Part shown: positions 47,369 through 61,026 of the stretch, in pieces | Position numbering within the stretch: position 1 is the first letter of the stretch | Layout: every line of letters begins with the position of its first letter | NCBI RefSeq assembly: GCF_024166365.1 | Contig: NC_064825.1 | Coordinates: 105,352,480 to 105,416,479 of the forward strand | Reading direction: 5' to 3' | Length of the DNA: 64,000 nucleotides | DNA from: Elephas maximus indicus | Lineage: Eukaryota; Chordata; Mammalia; Proboscidea; Elephantidae | Made by a program: the position numbers and the translations under genes | The notes under the pieces: generated by a model | Databases searched by the model: none | What the model was told of the DNA's origin: nothing | The model's input: only the letters and a program-made list of their open reading frames with translations

Positions 47369-48195
47369 TCTTCTTTGTTCTTTTTCTAAATGGCTATAAA
47401 AATGATCAAGACAATGATCAGGGTTTAATTCTGGTAGACATCCACAAAATATTCTATGTAAGGCAGAACACTTTCTTTTTCTGTAAATTGTCTTCTTTAT
47501 CCTAGGAAACTAGTTCAGATAAATGTCACTGAAAAAGAGGCATTTTTATGCTATTGAAAAAATTCCAAATGTCTTGAATAGAAAGTTCAAAAATTTTAAT
47601 TCCAAATCCATATGTCACTCTTGATACATGACAATTATATTTTATCTGAGACAGTAGGTTTGAATAAAACTAAAGCTCATTCCAGATTCAAAATGATATT
47701 TGAAAAGAAAACAGTAGAAGACTAGGCCAGAAGATACAGGCCTGAACATCGGACGTGTAAATATAAACACCTGGTTGCACCAAAAAAGTGATCACATTTT
47801 TTTGTGTTCATCTAGAAACATAATTGATTTTAAAGATTCAGCAACAGTGAATGGTCCTGCATATAAGTTAATAAACGCAAGTTACAATGTTACTGTTTTG
47901 GTGTATGATTTCTTTACATTTTCCTGAATAGTGAAACATGACTACAACACGTTTATTTGACTTTTCTATCACATTTCATCTCCTCTGTGCCGACCATTTA
48001 TAGTCCAGTTATATGACTGATCAGATCCCAAAGGAGGTTTATTGACAAACAAAAGAGAAGAGAAAAGAAATGGGAAATACAGAATTTTACGCACACATTT
48101 GCTTCTTTTTGGATTTTTAAATTGAATTTTCAATAAAAGTAGAAGTAGGAAGAGGAATAATACATGTTCCAGAAATATTAAGAGTTCATTTCCTT

Positions 48196-48230
<35 letters not shown>

Positions 48231-49512
48231 TCTCTCTGTTGGTATATAAAAATTGAATGGTGGTCTGATTTTTCTTTCTGTACATAGGTATAATATTGTG
48301 TGGTCCATATGAACTAGAATATATAGATATTGGTATTTTTAATGTGATTCCTCAATTATGGTTAGAATAGCACTAGGACAAATCTTAAATTCACATATAT
48401 AATGATATCATTTAATAGTAATTAACATTAATGTTTTACTTACGAATTTTAGTTACAATATAAATTAATAAAATATCTCCTTTACTCATACAAATAAGGT
48501 CAGTCAAATTCACACAGCTTCAACCATAAGATATTAAGGTTTGGCTGTTAGATTGCAGTTATTTAGGTGAATAAGCAGGCATAAAATGAGTCATTTACAA
48601 ATTCCTCAATATTTGATTCCTTATTTCCCCCCCCATTTTTTTTTTCCTACAGTCTTTTAATTTGTCAATTCAGAATCCTACCTGACATGAGCATGTCTTT
48701 CTCTTCTGATTTTGGGAAGGTGAGCACTAGGGAGGTGACATTTTATTTTTACTTAGTGACTTTTGGGACTTAAATCTCTAAAGCCTCTCCCCTCATTTTT
48801 CTGTGTTGTCTAAACATGGTACTAATTAGATATCTTCTTCTGTATTTTTCCTCTGTGAATTCTACAAAAACCTTAGCAAAGACCAAAGTTTCCATACGAA
48901 GTGATCAATGTCCAGTTACAACAATTGAGTTTAATGCTATGCTTTATGGCAACGTTGAATCTACACCATCCTGCAGTCAAATCACACATATAATGAAGCT
49001 CAGATTCTCTCTACTAAATGATTTTCATATCTTTTCCATTGTTCATCCTGTTAGTCTCCATTTCTGAAATAAACTTCTTCATTGCCCCATTTAGATATAT
49101 GACATTGTTTATTTTCATTAATCACTGTCTGATTCCCTCCCCACAACCACATGTCACCAGACTCCCAATTCAATGATTATGTGATTGTATAACATTCATT
49201 ACACATAGCCTACTCTGTCTTGAATTATTTATTCTTTTTTTTTTTTTCTGTTTGCTTCCCTGAAAATTCTCACAGCCTCTGGAATAAGAATTTCCAAAAG
49301 TAATGGGTCATTAAATGTTTGCTGTTAAATATTTTCTGGTTGTTTGGTTGATAAAGAACAAATAGTAGAAATAAACAGACTTTAGAGTTCTTTCTACTCA
49401 TATAGTTGATAGGTGTAAGGATGAAACTTTTTAAGAAAACATATGTGTTATGATGGTGATTTCAAGAAAATATAAACTTTGTTCTCTCTCTCTCTCTCTC
49501 ACTACCTATCTA
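47369..49512. repeat. 5' flank of OR5W, copy B
   Basis: Aligns with 29716-32064 without the SINE at 30708. It holds a TG microsatellite (48201-48230) and a CT tract (about 49480-49502). No gene is supported, and the promoter and first exon are not identified. Confidence 0.7.
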
Positions 49513-51825
49513 TGTTGTTGTTCTTGTTGTTCTTGTTAGGTGCCCTTGAATGGCTTCCAATTCACAGTGAACCTATGTACAACAGAAAAAAAAACACTGT
49601 CCGGTCCTGAGCCATTCTCACAATCCTTGTTATGCTTGAGCCCATTCTTGCAGCAACCACTGTGTCAATTCGTCTCCTCGACAGTCTTCTCCTTTTTTGA
49701 TGACACTGTACTTTACCAAGCATGGTGTCCTTCTCCGGAGACTGGTTACTCCTGACAGCATGTTCAAATTATGTGAGACTTAGTCACGCCATCTTTGCTC
49801 CTAAGGAGCATCCTGGTTGTACTTCTTCCAAGACACATTTGTTCATTCTTTTGGCAGTCCATGGTATATGCAACATTTTTTGCAAACAGTATTATTCTAA
49901 GGCTTCAATTCTTCTTCATTCTTCCTTATTTATCATTCAAATTTGCATGTATATGAGGCAATTGAAAACACCATGGCTTGGGTCAGGCCCAGCTTAGTTT
50001 TCAAGGTGACCTTTTTCAACACTTTAAAGACAGCCTTTCAGCAGATTTGCCCAGTGTAACATGTCTTTTGATTTCTTGACTGCTGCTTGCATGGGTGCTG
50101 ATTATGGATACAAGATAAAGGAAATGCTTGACAACTTCATTCTTTTCTCTGTTTATCATGATGTTGCTTATTGGTACAGTTGTGAGGATGTTTGTTTTCT
50201 TCATATTGAGGTGTAATTCATATTGAAGGTTGTGGTCTTTGATCCTCATCAGTAAGTGCTTCAAGTCCTCTTCACTTCTGCAAGCAAGGTTGTGTCATCT
50301 GCATAATGCTGGCTATTAATGAGCCTTTCTCCAATCCTGATGCCCCATTCTTCTTCATATAGTCCATCTTCTCACTTGGTTTTCTCAACATATGGATTGA
50401 ATAAACCAAAACCAAAAGTGTTGCTGTCAAGTCAATTCTGACTTCTAGAGACCCTGTAGGACAGAGTACAGCTGCTCCAAAGTGTTTCCCCAGAGCAGGT
50501 GGTTGATTCAAACTACTGGCTTTTTGGTTAGCACCAAAGGCTTAACCAGTGCACCACCAGGGTTCCAAAGCTTGAGTAAGCACATTGAAAGGACACCAAC
50601 CTGATGTTCACCTTTCCTGACTTTAATCTTATTCAAATGACTGCTTCTTGATCTATGTACAGGTTCCTCATGAGCACAATTATTTCTGGAATTCCCGTTC
50701 TTTCCAATGTTATTCATAATTGGTTATGATTCACACAGTCGAATATCTTTGTATAATCAATAAAACACAGGTAAACATCTTTCTGGTATTCTCTGCTTTC
50801 GACCAGGATACATCTGGCATCATCCATGATATCCCTCATTCCATGTCTTTTTCTGAATCCACATTTAATTTCTGGCAGTTCTCTGTCAATGTACTGCTAC
50901 AACTGATTTTGCATCATCTTCAGCAAAATTTTACTTGCCTGTGATAGTAATGATAATGTTTGATAATTTTTGTATTTGGATGGATCACCTTTCTTTGGAA
51001 TAGGTATAAATATGAATCTCTTCCTGTCGCTTAGCCAGGTAGCTGTCTTCCAAATTTCTTGGCTTAGAGGAGTGAGTACTTCCAGTGCAGCATCCATTTG
51101 TTGAAACATCTCAATTGTTATTTTGTCAATTCCTGGAGCCTTGATTTCGCCAATGCCTTCAGTGTAGCTTGGAATTCTTCCTTCAGTACCATCAGATCAG
51201 TTCCTGATCATAGGCTGCCTCCTGAAATAGTTGACATCAACCAATTATTTTTGGTATAGTGACTTTGTGTATTCTTCCATCTTCTTTTGTTGCTTGCTGT
51301 GTCACTTAATATTTTCCCCATAGAATCATTTAATATTGCAATTCGAGGCTTGAATTTTTTCTTCAGATGTTTCAGTTTCAGAAATGCCAAATATGTTCTT
51401 CACTTTTGGTTTTCTATCTCCAGGTTTTTGCACATGTCAGTATACTACTTTACTTTTTCTTCTCAAGCCACCTTTGGAAATCTTCTGTTCGCTCTCTTAC
51501 TTCCTTATTTATTCCTTTTGCTTTAGCTACTTGATGTACAAGAGCAAGTTTCAGAGTATTTTCTAGCCTCCATTTTTATCTTTTCTTTCTTTCCCGTCTT
51601 TTTAATGACCTCTTGCTTCTTTCATGTATGATGTCTTTGAAGTCATCCCACAACTGGTCTGGTTTGATCATTAGTGTTCAACATATCAAATCTATTCTTC
51701 AGATGCTCTCTACATTCAGGTAGGATATACTCAAGGTCACTGTTTAGATCTTGTGGACTTGATCTAATTTTCCTCAGTTTCAACTTGGACATGCATATGA
51801 ACATTTGAACTTGCATGTGAGGGAT
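49513..51825 (-). mobile_element. RTE-clade LINE, 5'-truncated relic, shared with unit A
   Basis: The duplicate of 32065-34370, with the same borders: a gttgttgttcttgttgtt 3' end and the same nested SINE. RT fragments such as KIMQNQL-type ends and FQQMDAALEVLTPLSQEIW remain. Frames are broken in many places. Confidence 0.9.
50405..50567 (-). repeat. AfroSINE nested in RTE, shared with unit A
   Basis: Reversed SINE (gtgttgctgtcaagtcaatt to gtgcaccaccagggttcc). Counterpart of 32944-33105. Confidence 0.9.
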
Positions 51826-51849
51826 ATGTATATATATATATATATATTT

Positions 51850-52360
51850 GTAATAATGAAATTATACATAAGAAAAAATGTACAAAGTTATCAATTTCTA
51901 CATGTACAGTTCAGTGAAATTAATTACATTCTTCATGTTTGGTAACTATTCTCACTATCCTTTTTCAAATGATTCCATCAAAACTAAGATTAAACTCAAT
52001 GTCTCCTTAGCAAAAATTCCTTCTTCCTCCTTCCCTCTCACCTCTAATAACCACTAATAATCTTTTTTCTGTATGTTTGGTTTTGTCATACAAATGAGAT
52101 CATACAATATTTGTTCATTTGAGATTGACTTATTTTGCTCAACATGATGCTTTCAAGGTTCATTTGTGTTGTGGCATGCATAGCATAATTCAGAATTTCA
52201 TTTCTCTTTATAGATGAATAGTCTTCTATTGGGTGTATATACCACATTTTGTTTACCCATTAATTTGTTGATGAACATTTCAGTTGTTTCCTCCTTTCAA
52301 TTATTATAAAAAGTGCTGTAATGAACATGGCAAGGGGAGTGCCGTATATTTTTAAAAATT
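51850..52360. repeat. old L1M-like 3' UTR relic
   Basis: Segments ctcaacatgatgctttcaag, ataccacattttgtttaccc and gctgtaatgaacatgg resemble the 3' end of ancient L1. Not seen at the matching place after 34612 in unit A, where a SINE and TA repeats follow the RTE. Confidence 0.6.
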
Positions 52361-53089
52361 ACCTTTTGGCAATACATAGTGGTGATGGTTGTATAACATA
52401 TTTATTGCAATTGGTATCATTAAATTGTACATGAAAACATGATTCATTGGCATATGTTTATATATATATACCAAAATTAAATTTTTTGAATCACGCATAA
52501 AAATAATTTTGTGCATTATTATTCATGATAGCACATTGAAAATTTGGAGGTACTAAAAACATGATTTTGTTCTCTCTCAGTCTTCCCCCTACATCCATAG
52601 TTATCAATGTACTACACCAAACTCCCTGAATGTTAGTCTACCATCTTGGTCACCTTTGCCACCTTGAGAGGACTTCCTCGTCAGAGCACAGAGCTAAATC
52701 ATATCTTCATCTTGTTCTAAATCATAAAAATATCTATTCTTTCTTCCTTCTATGAATGTTTGTTTCAAGTACCTTTTCATTCACCATTGGACTTTCAGGG
52801 GCACAAATATGATTTTAAGTATAGTCCATTGTAGCATTCTTATTAATGATAGGTATTTTTCATATATTAACTTATCACAATACATTATTTATTTCTTGCA
52901 TTAGCTTGTGCATCCTAAAGTGCCTCTAACAACTTCATTATATAAATGTGGAAAGTGAGATCCAGAGATAGTAAATAGACTTCTGGAGAATCAAGTATGT
53001 TAGGTTTATTTTACTCCAAAGCATTTGTTCACAGCTGATGCCTGACTACAGTGTAATAAAACAAATTTCTCTTTAAAGAATAACATTCT
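52361..53089. repeat. duplicated non-coding flank, copy B
   Basis: Aligns with about 34620-35230 (cattattattcatga, catcttcatcttgttctaaa, a MIR-like tail) and stops at the L1 start. No gene. Confidence 0.65.
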
Positions 53090-56000
53090 TGGATGTGGGG
53101 CCAAGATGACAGAGTAGTCAGATGCTTTTGGTGATACCTCTTACAACGAAGACCTGAAAAAACAGGTGAAATAATTATATATATAATAAACCAGGAGCCT
53201 TGAACATCAAAGGAAAAGTTAGGAAATCTGACTGAGTGGCGGGGGAGAGAGAGATGGTTCAGAAGTGGTAAGGAATTGCCAGACATGACTCAGTGGGAAC
53301 AGGCGCCCTTCAGGCACTATCTCCTGGAGCAACCGTGGCTGGGCAGGTGGTAGCATTTGGGATTTCGTTTCCTCGAGAGAGACAGTGAGCTGCACAATCT
53401 ACTCACACCTCCGGAACCAGTGAAGAGTGGCACTCTCAACAAAAGCTTAGTGCTTGTGTTTATTTTACTGTGCCCCCAGCCTCCAAGCTGGTTTCTGTGG
53501 CTGTCAATTTCCCTGGGCCTGAGATAGGTCCTGCTGTATGCCCTGAGCTGTTATCCAGTCTTGGAGAAGGAATAAATTAATAATTGGGCAAAAAGTTAAC
53601 CTGCCAGCTCCACTAAGCTGGGGATCTCAGGACAGAAGCAGCTCCTGCCCAGGCACAAATGGTCCACGGACACTGAATAACTTTCACCCCTGCACGGCCC
53701 TGTACAGGTCCATATAAGGAGATTAGGCCCTTGTTGGCAGACTGCAATGGTGTAAGTGCTTGAGATCTGACTTCAACTGTTTCATCTGTGTGGTGGAAAG
53801 GAGGGTTTTTGATGTTTGACATCACTTTGCCTATTAATCAGGCTCCTCACCTATCCATATCAGGGGCCTGAGGACTGGTGGCTCAACCCTTTTCACCTAG
53901 CCACCCACAACAGGGGTCTGAGGATAAGTAGTGCCTCCCAGTCCTTATTACCAAAAGCTTTGGGTGTCCATGGTCCAGTTGCAGAACCCTCCCAAATATG
54001 CTTTCTAGGGAGAAGGGACATTCTTTCCTCACGGACACACAGGGCACAGTAGCCATCTTCCTGCCTTGTTCAGAGCATGATCCCCTGCTGCAACCACATA
54101 CCTGTACCTACAACAATCACTCCTGACCCTTTAATACTGTAGGACAGAGCCTGTACCACACACTTGATGACCAACTACCTGAACACCTGAGCTGAATCCA
54201 TGCAAGAAAAGTGAATGGACTTCTAGGCTCATATACCTGGTAACAGCTCTAGCCATCTGGTGATGAGATGCTAGAGATTCAAAGGGGGAAAATAATCAAG
54301 CTAGTTCACTCAAGCAGCCTATTTGGGCATATCAAAACAAAATAAAGCAAGAAGCTAGGATACAGTAAGCAAACATAAAATAAATTAATACAATAACTTA
54401 TAGATGGCTAGGAGATAACAGTCAATATCAAATATCATAAAGAAGCAGACCATGATTGCTTCAACAAGCTCTGAAAACAAAGAATCAAGGAATCTTCTGG
54501 ATGAAGATATCTTCCTGGAAATACCAGGTGTAGAATACAAAAGATTAATATATAGAACTCTTCAGGAAATCAGGAAGGAGATCAGGCAAAACACAAAACA
54601 AGCCAAGGAACACACACATAAACCAGCTGAAGAAATTAAAATGGTTATTCAAGAACATAACAAAAAATTTAATAGGTTGCAAGAATCCACAGAGAGACAG
54701 CAATCTGAAATTCAGAAAATTAACAGTAAATTTATAGCATTAGAATTAAAATTATAAAAGTCAGAGAAGCAGAATTGAGGAAATGGAATACACAATAGTG
54801 AGACTGAAGATAAAAACTTGGCACCAATATATTCAAAGAAAAATCAGATAAAAGATATTAAAAATAAATGAAGAAACCCCAAGAACTGTGTGGGACTCTA
54901 TCAAGAGAAATAACCTACGAGTGATTGGAGTACCAGAACAGGGAAGAATAACAGAAAATACAGAGAGAATTGTTGGAGATTTTTTGGCAGAAAACTTCCC
55001 TGATATCATGAAAATGAGAAGATATCTATCCAAGATGCTCATCGAAGCCCACAGAAGGTAGATATCACAGGAAAATCACCAAGACACGTTGTAATCAAAA
55101 TTGCCAAAACCAAAGATAAAGACAGAATTTTAAGAGCAGCTATGGAGAAGCAAAAAGGCACCTATGAAGGTGAGTCAATAGAAATAATCTCAGACTACTT
55201 GGCAGAAACCATGCAGGCAAGAAGGCAATGGAATAACTTATATAAAGCATTGAAGGAAAAAAACACCAGCCAGGAATCATACATCCAGCAAAACTGTCTC
55301 TGAAATATGAAGATATAATTAAGACACTTCCAGATAAAAGGAACTTTAAGGAATTTGTGAAAACCAAACCAAAACTACAAGAAATACTAAAGGGAAATCT
55401 CTGGTAGAAAATCAATAATATCAGCTATCAATGCGAGACTAGAACACAGGAAAGAGCAACCAGATATCAACCCAGATAGAGAAATCACAAAACTAAGTCA
55501 AAATAAAAAAGTGCTCAAAATGGGGAAACAGCGATGTCATTATGTAAAAGATGACAACAATAAAACAATAAAGAGGGACTAAAAAATGTAGTCATAGATC
55601 TTTCATATGGTGAGGAAGTCCAGGCAATATAAAGAAATAAAAGTTAGGTTTAAACTTAGAAAAATAGGGGTCAATATTAAGGTAACCACAAAAGAGACTA
55701 ACAATGCTACACATCAAAATAAAATAAAATACATGAAAACTCAGCAAAAACAAAATCAACAACAATAAAAAGGAGGAAAAGACAACATAAACTACTCAGC
55801 ACAAAAAAATTAGTGGAAAAAAGAAACTGTCAACAACACACACAAAAAGACATCAAAATGACAGCACTAAACTCATATCTTTCCATAATTACACTAAATG
55901 TAAATGGACTAAACACACCAATAAAGAGACAGAGAGTGGCAGAATGGATTAAAAAAAAAAATCCTTATATATGCTGCTACAAGAGACACACCTTAGGCTT

Positions 56001-57955
56001 AAAGGCATAAAATTCAAAGAATGGAAAAATGTATATATATCAAGCAAACAACAATCAAAAAAGAGCAGGAGTTGCAACACTAATTTGTGACAAAATAGAC
56101 TTTAAATTTAAATCTACCACAAAGGATAAGGAAGGACACTGTATAATGATTAAAGGGCCAATATACCAAAAGGATATAACCATACTAAATATTGATGCCC
56201 CCAATGACATGGCTCCAAAATACATAAAAGAAACTCTAGTATCACTGAAAAGTGAGATACAGATCCAAGATTATAATAGAAGACTTCAACACACCACTTT
56301 TGGTGAAAGACAGAACATCCAGCAAGAAGTTCAATAAAAGACACGGAGATTTAAATGCCACAATTAACTAACTTGACCCCATAAACGTATACAGAACACT
56401 CCACCCAACAGCAGCCAAGTATACTTTCTTTTCCAACACACATGGAACATTCTCTGGAATAGACCACATATCAGGTCATAAAGCAAGCCTTAACAGAATC
56501 CAAAACATCAAAATATTACAAAGCATCTTCTCTGACCATAAAGCCATAAAGCTAGAAGTCAATAACAGAAAAAGCAGGGAAAAGAAATCAAACACTTGGA
56601 AACTGAACAACACCCTGCTCAATGTGTTAAAGAAAAAATTAAAGATGGAATAAAGAAATTCATAGAATTCAATGAGAATGAAAACACTTCCAATCAGAAC
56701 CTTTGGGACGCAGCTAAAACAGTGCTCAGAAGTTAATTTATAGCAATAAATGCACACATCCAAAAAGAAGAAAGAGCCAAAATCAAAGAATTATTCCTAC
56801 AACTTGAAAAAATAGAACGAAACAAAAGAAAACCTTAGGCACCAGAGGAAAGCAAATAATAAAAATTAGAGCAGAACTAAATGAAATAGAAAACAGGAAA
56901 ACAATTGAAAGAGTTAACAAGACCAAAAGGTAGTTCTCTGAAAAAAGTAACAAAATTGATAAACCATTGGCCAAACTCACAAAGCAGAAGAGGAAGAAAA
57001 GAACCCGAATAAGAAATGAGATGAGGGATCTCACAACAGACCCAACTGAAACTGAAAGAATCATATCAGATTACTGTGAAAAATTGTACTTTAATAAATT
57101 TGAAAACCTAGAAGAAATGGATGAAATTCTTACCTAAACTACTTAACTAAACTAACACTAACAGAGGTAGAACAGCTAAAGAAACCTATAACAAAAGAAG
57201 AGATTGAAAAGGAAATTAAAAAAAACTCCCAACAACAACAACAAAGCCCTGACCCTGATGGCTTCATTGAAGAGTTCTGCCAAAGTTTCAGTGAAGAGTT
57301 AACACAGCTACTACTAAAGGCATTTCAGAGCAGAGCAAAGGACGAAATACTCCCAAACTCATTTTATGAAGCCAAAATATCCCTGATATCAAAACCAGGT
57401 AAGGAAACTACAAAAAAAGAAAATTACAGACCTATATCCCTCATGAACTTACATGCAAAAATCCTCAACAAAATTCTGGTTAATAGAATTCAACAACGTA
57501 TCAAAAATATCATTCACCACAACAAAGTTAGATGCAGGGATGGTTCAACATTAGAAAAACAAACAATGTAATCCATCATATAAATAAAACCAAAGACAAG
57601 AACAACATGATCTGATCAATTGATTCAGAAAAGCCATTTGACAAAGTCCAACACCCACTCATGATAAATACTCTCAGCAAAATAGGCAACAGCCAACACC
57701 ATCCTGAATGGAGAGAGTCTGAAAGCACTCCCCTTGAGAATGGGAACCAGACAAGGATGCCCATTATCACCACTCTTATTCAACATTGGCTGGAGGTCCT
57801 AGCCAGAGCAATTAGGCTAGATAAAGAAATAAAGGGCATCCAGACTCCTAAACACAAAACGAAAGCCCAAAGAAAGAAGTAAAAGCATCTCTATTTGAAG
57901 ATGAAATGATCTTATACACAGAAAACCCTAAAGAATCATCAAGAAACCTACTGCG
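53090..57955 (+). mobile_element. L1 LINE, 5' end present, 3' end missing, broken
   Basis: Starts with ggggccaagatgacagagta, an L1 5' UTR opening. The ORF1 region includes a 101-codon piece at 54452-54757 rich in coiled-coil-like Lys/Glu/Gln, followed by the more distal ORF1 stretch near 54860-55410. ORF2 starts at ATG 55858 with SYLSIITLNVNGLNTPIKRQ (endonuclease). RT remnants are [20 protein letters not shown] near 57380 and [18 protein letters not shown] near 57790. It ends at about 57955, before the Cys-rich C-terminus, with no 3' UTR or A-tail. Numerous stops and internal deletions show it is inactive. L1 copies usually lose the 5' end, so 3' loss at a duplication border is unusual. Confidence 0.9.
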
Positions 57956-58231
57956 ATTTTGTAGTCAGACCCTGTAATAGGAAAGCTTTTTTAAGTAAAC
58001 AGTTCAAGTGTCAAACTTATTTTCTATTATTCTTATCTTCCTATCTACTTCGATGTCCCTATCTACTTCGATGCCCAAGATTAAGATTAGACATGATTAA
58101 AAAAAAAAAAAAAAAAAACCTTAAATGATTTCTAGTCAAACATGATTCATTATTTCTGGCTCACTACTCCTTATATAAGCATTATCTTTTAATTTCATAA
58201 TGTAGGCTACAAATATGCATACACCTACACA

Positions 58232-58280
58232 CTACACAGGCACTCACACACAGACACACAAACACACACACACACACTCT
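58232..58280. repeat. (CA)n microsatellite
   Basis: An interrupted CA tract, expanded relative to the short cacacac in unit A near 18230. Confidence 0.85.
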
Positions 58281-59599
58281 CTCCCTTTAACCACATGCAC
58301 AAAATAAAGAATTGTTTTAAGAGAGAAAAACTAACCAAAATCTCACTACATAGGAATAACCATGTTTTGCTGTATCATTTACCAGATGAAAAAAAAATTA
58401 AAGTAAAATGAGTTCAGAAAAATCATACTTTATATCTAAATAAGTATTATGAATACTATTGTATTCTTTTATTCATGTACATTGATTTATTTAATCTATG
58501 ATATTGAAAATTTGGTATATAAACAATTCTTCATTAAAAAAAAAAGATTTGACTGGAATTTAAAACTGTATCTAAACAGCTTCCCTGGTGTCACCAGTGT
58601 CCTTAACATAATACTATGTAAGCAACTCTCTACCTATAAACTTCTTACTTCAGAAAATAGTTGCCTGGTGCTGAAGTATGGGTATTATGATGGAAATTCA
58701 GTGCATGATACTGGCCCCAAAGAGAACCAGAGCCACTCAGGCTCCACGGTGCTGCAAACAAGGCTAACAGGGAGAGACTGTGAGTTTATAGGAACATCAC
58801 TGTTCTTATCAAGGCAGCATGTTTTTAATAACATAAAAGATAATTATTTAGTGAAATAATCTATGAAAGCTGTGTAATTAATTTCACAAACATCTTGTGA
58901 AACCTTACTGTGTACAATAAATTGCTGGAGATTTAAAAAATAACAGATGCTCTGCTGCTTACTATCTCATAGTGAGTAGGCTGTTTATGAAATACTTTCT
59001 GAGGTACAGTATGAAAATAGAAAATTCTCAAGTAATAAATTGTACAACAAATTTAAATTTCAGAAATGCAAACATCCCTGCAGCCAGAACACAGACCAAA
59101 AACCAGAGCATTATCAGTTTTTTGGAGACTGTCCACAGGCCCTACAAAAAATTGTTATGCAATGCAATAGATTAGTTTTATATGTTTTTGAACTATTTAG
59201 GAGTGAAATCATAGTTTTACACTGTTATTTCTGGTTTCTTCCACTTAGCAATGTTTGTGAGATTTCTCCATGTCGTTGCAGTTGGCAGTAGATCATTCAT
59301 TCTCATTTCCGAGTAGTATTTTAATGTACACACATACCATACGTTATTTATCTAATCCTATGCCGGAGTAGGCAAGCTATGACTCATAAAGTTTAATTGA
59401 AACACAATCCCGTGATGCCCTTATATATTATTACATATGGCTGTTTTGTCAAATAAGGAAGGGCAGTTATGAGAGGCTGTGTCAGAAACCATATGGTCCC
59501 CAAAGTCTAAAATATTCTATCTGACTCAAATAAAATGTTAATCAACTCCTGATTTAATGTTTTGATAGAAAATTGAGCTGTTGGTTTTATATTAGTGCT

Positions 59600-59925
59600 A
59601 ATAACATGGCTGTTACTGTTACTGTATGTGTTTTATGGGGGATACTCAATTATTTCACTTGGGTATAAAACTAGGAATGTGATTTTTTTTTTCAGTCAAG
59701 GGGCATGTATATGTCCAGTTATAGTAGGTACTGCCTCTCGGTTTTCCAAAGCAGGATGCCAATTCCCACTCCCACTATCAATGTGTGAGAGCTATGGTTT
59801 TTCCACACCCTCACCAATACTGGATGTTGTCCGTCATTTTTGTTTTAGCCATTCTGTAGTTGAGTTATGGTACTGCATTAAGGTTTACTTTTCATTTATC
59901 TGAGCACAAATAAATTTACGTAACT
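59600..59925. repeat. old L1M-like 3' UTR relic
   Basis: The duplicate of 25010-25340 (cttgggtataaaactaggaa, actgcctctcggttttccaa, ccctcaccaatactgga). Confidence 0.55.
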
Positions 59926-60185
59926 CATTTTTTTTGTTGTTTTTTAATGAAGTGCATATTAAAATGTGAATGACATCTAGGAAGTTTATCAAAGGAGCAA
60001 TTTTTTTAAAGCATTTGGTCTTCTGTGCCTAACATTATTTGGTGATATCATTGTGACTGCCATTTCAGATCAACCAGCCAAGAGGTGCAATGTAGTCCTT
60101 CTGTATGAAGATTAAGTCATTAATTTTGGCTTTTGTTTTTAATCTCTTTAATAGTGGGGATGGGTTTATAACAGTAGAATCTTAT

Positions 60186-60395
60186 ATAGGTTCCTGGATG
60201 GCACCAACTGTTTGTACTCAACTGCTAGCCTAAAGGTTGGGGGCTTGAACCCACCCCACAGCACCAAGGAAGAACGGCCTGGTAATATACTTCTGTGAAG
60301 GTCACAGTCAAGAAAACTTTATAGAGCAGTTCTACTCTGTAACACTTGGTTGGAAATGACTCGGCACTGTTTTTGCTCTTTTTTTTTTTTTTTGG
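60186..60395 (+). repeat. AfroSINE (long), shared with unit A
   Basis: ggttcctggatggcaccaac head, ggaagaacggcctggtaata middle and a T-rich tail. Same site as 25598-25812. Confidence 0.85.
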
Positions 60396-60454
60396 TTTAG
60401 AATCATAGATGCAAAGAGACAGAATTTGCCAGCTGGAAAGGACTACAGAGACAA

Positions 60455-60560
60455 TCTAATCTGACCCCGTCTTTTATATGGGGAAAAATGAGGTGCGGTG
60501 AGGAACAGTGACTTATTAAATAGCACAATGATTTAGAATGGCATTGCATCCCTGGCTCCT
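60455..60560 (-). repeat. MIR-like relic
   Basis: ggggaaaaatgaggtgcggt and cagtgacttattaaatagca follow the antisense MIR order. Same site as 25850-25965. Confidence 0.4.
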
Positions 60561-60702
60561 AGCATGTTTCTGGGGAGGATTTACTAGGAGTGTTAAAAAC
60601 TGCTGCCTCTGTCTTTGAAAGAGCACCTCCCACTTACTGAGTCTTTGAGCATTATTACTCCTCTGTTCTTACAGATGTCTTTAAACAGCGCTTATCAGGA
60701 GT

Positions 60703-60876
60703 ATGGAAACCACGGTGGCGTAGTGGTTAAGTGCTGCGCTGCTAACCTAAATGGTCAGCCGCTCAAATCCACCAGGCACTCCCTGGAAACTGTATGGGGC
60801 AGTTCCACTTTGTCCTATAGGGTTGCTGTGAATCGGAATCGACTAGACTACACTGGGTTTGGTTTTTTTGGTTTGA
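60703..60876 (+). repeat. AfroSINE (short, young), private to unit C
   Basis: ggaaaccacggtggcgtagt head to gaatcggaatcgactagact and T-tail. Flanked by atcaggagtatgg and atcagcagtatg (target duplication). Absent at the matching point near 26130. Confidence 0.93.
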
Positions 60877-60925
60877 TCAGCAGTATGTATCAATTTGTTT
60901 GCTGTTTTATAAACCAAAAAAAGTC

Positions 60926-61026
60926 AAACCCACTGCCGTCGAGTCGATTCCGACCCATAGCGACTCTATAGGACAGGGTAGAACTGCCCCATAGAGTTTC
61001 CAAGGAGTGCCTGGCGGATTCGGACT
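60926..61026 (-). repeat. AfroSINE, truncated
   Basis: Reversed, very well preserved 3' part (cactgccgtcgagtcgattc to gtgcctggcggattcggact), head missing. It lies 50 bases from the SINE at 60703-60876 in opposite orientation. Confidence 0.9.

Larger units (their letters stand above)
41097..53089. repeat. segmental duplication unit B
   Basis: Contains the truncated OR5-like pseudogene, its upstream flank (41510-41990, matching 15200-15680) and then a jump at about 42000 to DNA matching 26545 onward. The OR5W gene and the RTE-bearing flank follow, up to the L1 at 53090. About 10.8 kb of unit A, between 15680 and 26545, is missing. Confidence 0.75.

Noticed and set aside
54452-54757. A 101-codon Lys/Glu-rich frame resembling a coiled-coil protein gene
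   Set aside because: Its position between an L1 5' UTR and an L1 endonuclease identifies it as the start of a broken L1 ORF1.
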